Part shown: positions 63,549-64,000 of the stretch, in pieces
Layout: the number at the start of each line of letters is the position of its first letter
How positions within the stretch are numbered: the stretch's first letter is position 1
Assembly (NCBI GenBank): GCA_012031265.1
Contig: JAAUTY010000011.1
Location: 1 to 64,000, forward strand
DNA from: Spirulinaceae cyanobacterium SM2_1_0
GTDB lineage: Bacteria; Cyanobacteriota; Cyanobacteriia; Cyanobacteriales; Spirulinaceae
Reading direction: 5' to 3'
Length of the DNA: 64,000 bases
The notes under the pieces: model-generated
Seen by the model: the letters and a program-made list of their open reading frames with translations, nothing else
What the model was told of the DNA's origin: nothing
The model's database searches: none
Position numbers and translations under genes: made by a program

Positions 63549-64000
63549 AGCAGGTCGCTGCGTTGCGTCAGATGCGCCTCCAGGAACCAGAGGCGCTTGT
63601 CAACCGTGCGCGAGATTTCGGTGTAGAGGTCAGCCGTATCAGCGTCACCGGCTGCATCGGTTTTATCAATGCTCTCACGGACGTGCTGGGCGTAGGTGGC
63701 ATAGCGATCCGCCAGTGCCGTAACATGCTCCGCACCGTTGACGGCTTCGAGGTCATACTCCGGCAGCAGCGAGTTGTCCGCCGCGATCCGCGCGGTTCCG
63801 TAGGCGATCGCGCCCAGAGCTGTGACCCGCTCGGCGACCATATCGACATACTCTTCCAGTTCGGTCGCCATCTCGTCAAATAGTTCGTGGAGCTGGAAAA
63901 AATCCATGCCCTTGACATTCCAGTGTGCCTGCTTGACCTGGGTTTTGAGATCGAGGGTAGTCGCCAGCGTCTGCGTCAACACTTCAACCACCGTCTGGCG
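63545..64000 (-). CDS. dps: Dps-family ferritin-like DNA-protection protein (5' end beyond window)
   Basis: At least 151 residues are in view. The ferroxidase signature is DLKTQVKQAHWNVKGMDFFQLHELFDEMATELEEYVDMVAERV, which holds the His, Asp and Glu iron ligands between subunits. AHVRESIDK-type helices follow, then SRTVDKRLWFLEAHL at the C-terminus. Dps stores iron, uses peroxide, and protects DNA. Codons for RQT precede the first in-window start (GTG/ATG-like near 63991), and this matches the family's continuing helix, so the real start lies past 64000. The stop codon TAG sits in the CTAG flank of MITE copy 4. Confidence 0.9.
   Translation of the reverse strand, partial: RQTVVEVLTQTLATTLDLKTQVKQAHWNVKGMDFFQLHELFDEMATELEEYVDMVAERVTALGAIAYGTARIAADNSLLPEYDLEAVNGAEHVTALADRYATYAQHVRESIDKTDAAGDADTADLYTEISRTVDKRLWFLEAHLTQRSDLL

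Overview
The window is chromosomal DNA from a cyanobacterium. The HIP1 octamer GCGATCGC recurs throughout, in genes and between them. The gene set includes psbU (photosystem II), gun4 (chlorophyll synthesis), a sufBCDS operon with a divergent sufR, and the succinic-semialdehyde bypass of the TCA cycle found in cyanobacteria. It also carries small protein families typical of cyanobacteria (DUF2470, DUF2996, DUF1400, a Mo-nitrogenase C-terminal-like protein). GC content is fairly high. The species cannot be named from the sequence alone. I saw no rRNA, tRNA or CRISPR array.

Layout. 0.2-9.1 kb: mtnA, an SprT-like zinc peptidase, rlmN, a DUF2470 protein, an AhpC/TSA thioredoxin-fold protein, a DUF2130 coiled-coil protein and a fused NDP-forming acyl-CoA synthetase/GNAT acetyltransferase. 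9.7-13 kb: a Tat-exported PhoX phosphatase with a Pho box and a terminator, and an orphan sugar ABC permease. 13.2-21.3 kb: purN, an outer-membrane-like protein, a class A beta-lactamase-like hydrolase, a serine alpha/beta hydrolase coupled to a CobT-like phosphoribosyltransferase, a GAF/histidine-kinase-like protein without its phospho-acceptor His, and gun4. 21.5-28.2 kb: an FAD oxidoreductase, succinic semialdehyde dehydrogenase with 2-oxoglutarate decarboxylase, and mnmE.

28.3-31.3 kb is accessory DNA: a truncated, frameshifted IS630 transposase and two tandem Uma2 nuclease-like genes sharing a nearly identical 376-bp 3' half. 31.3-37.4 kb: an OB-fold miniprotein, a subtilase with a membrane C-terminus, a lipase-like hydrolase with an M24 aminopeptidase, a DUF2996 protein and an OppF-type ATPase. 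37.4-38.4 kb is an AT-rich accessory island. It holds a DUF4365 (nuclease-like) gene destroyed by two tandem ~100-bp MITE-like elements inserted at CTAG, and an intact small ORF that overlapped its stop codon. A fourth copy of the element lies at the 3' end of dps near the window end. 38.4-45.8 kb: surE, sufBCDS, sufR and a small protein.

46.4-52.8 kb: a diguanylate cyclase, gluQ, a GNAT protein, a frameshifted MacB-type permease and a cytochrome P450. 53-64 kb: dnaK with an Arg/Tyr/Pro-rich tail, psbU, a LuxR-type regulator remnant abutting a 980-residue coiled-coil membrane protein, mltA, two unknown proteins, a Mo-nitrogenase C-terminal-like gene, a DUF1400 protein and dps (5' end beyond the window).

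The observations most worth following are these: (1) three CAAC-N6-GTTG sites in a ~58-bp tandem array upstream of the Mo-nitrogenase C-terminal-like gene, the same motif as the two sites between sufR and sufB, which suggests an extended SufR regulon; (2) the CTAG-targeted MITE family, whose in silico excision restores the DUF4365 reading frame; (3) the Pho box of phoX; (4) several decayed or recombined genes (Uma2 pair, MacB permease, LuxR remnant, IS630).
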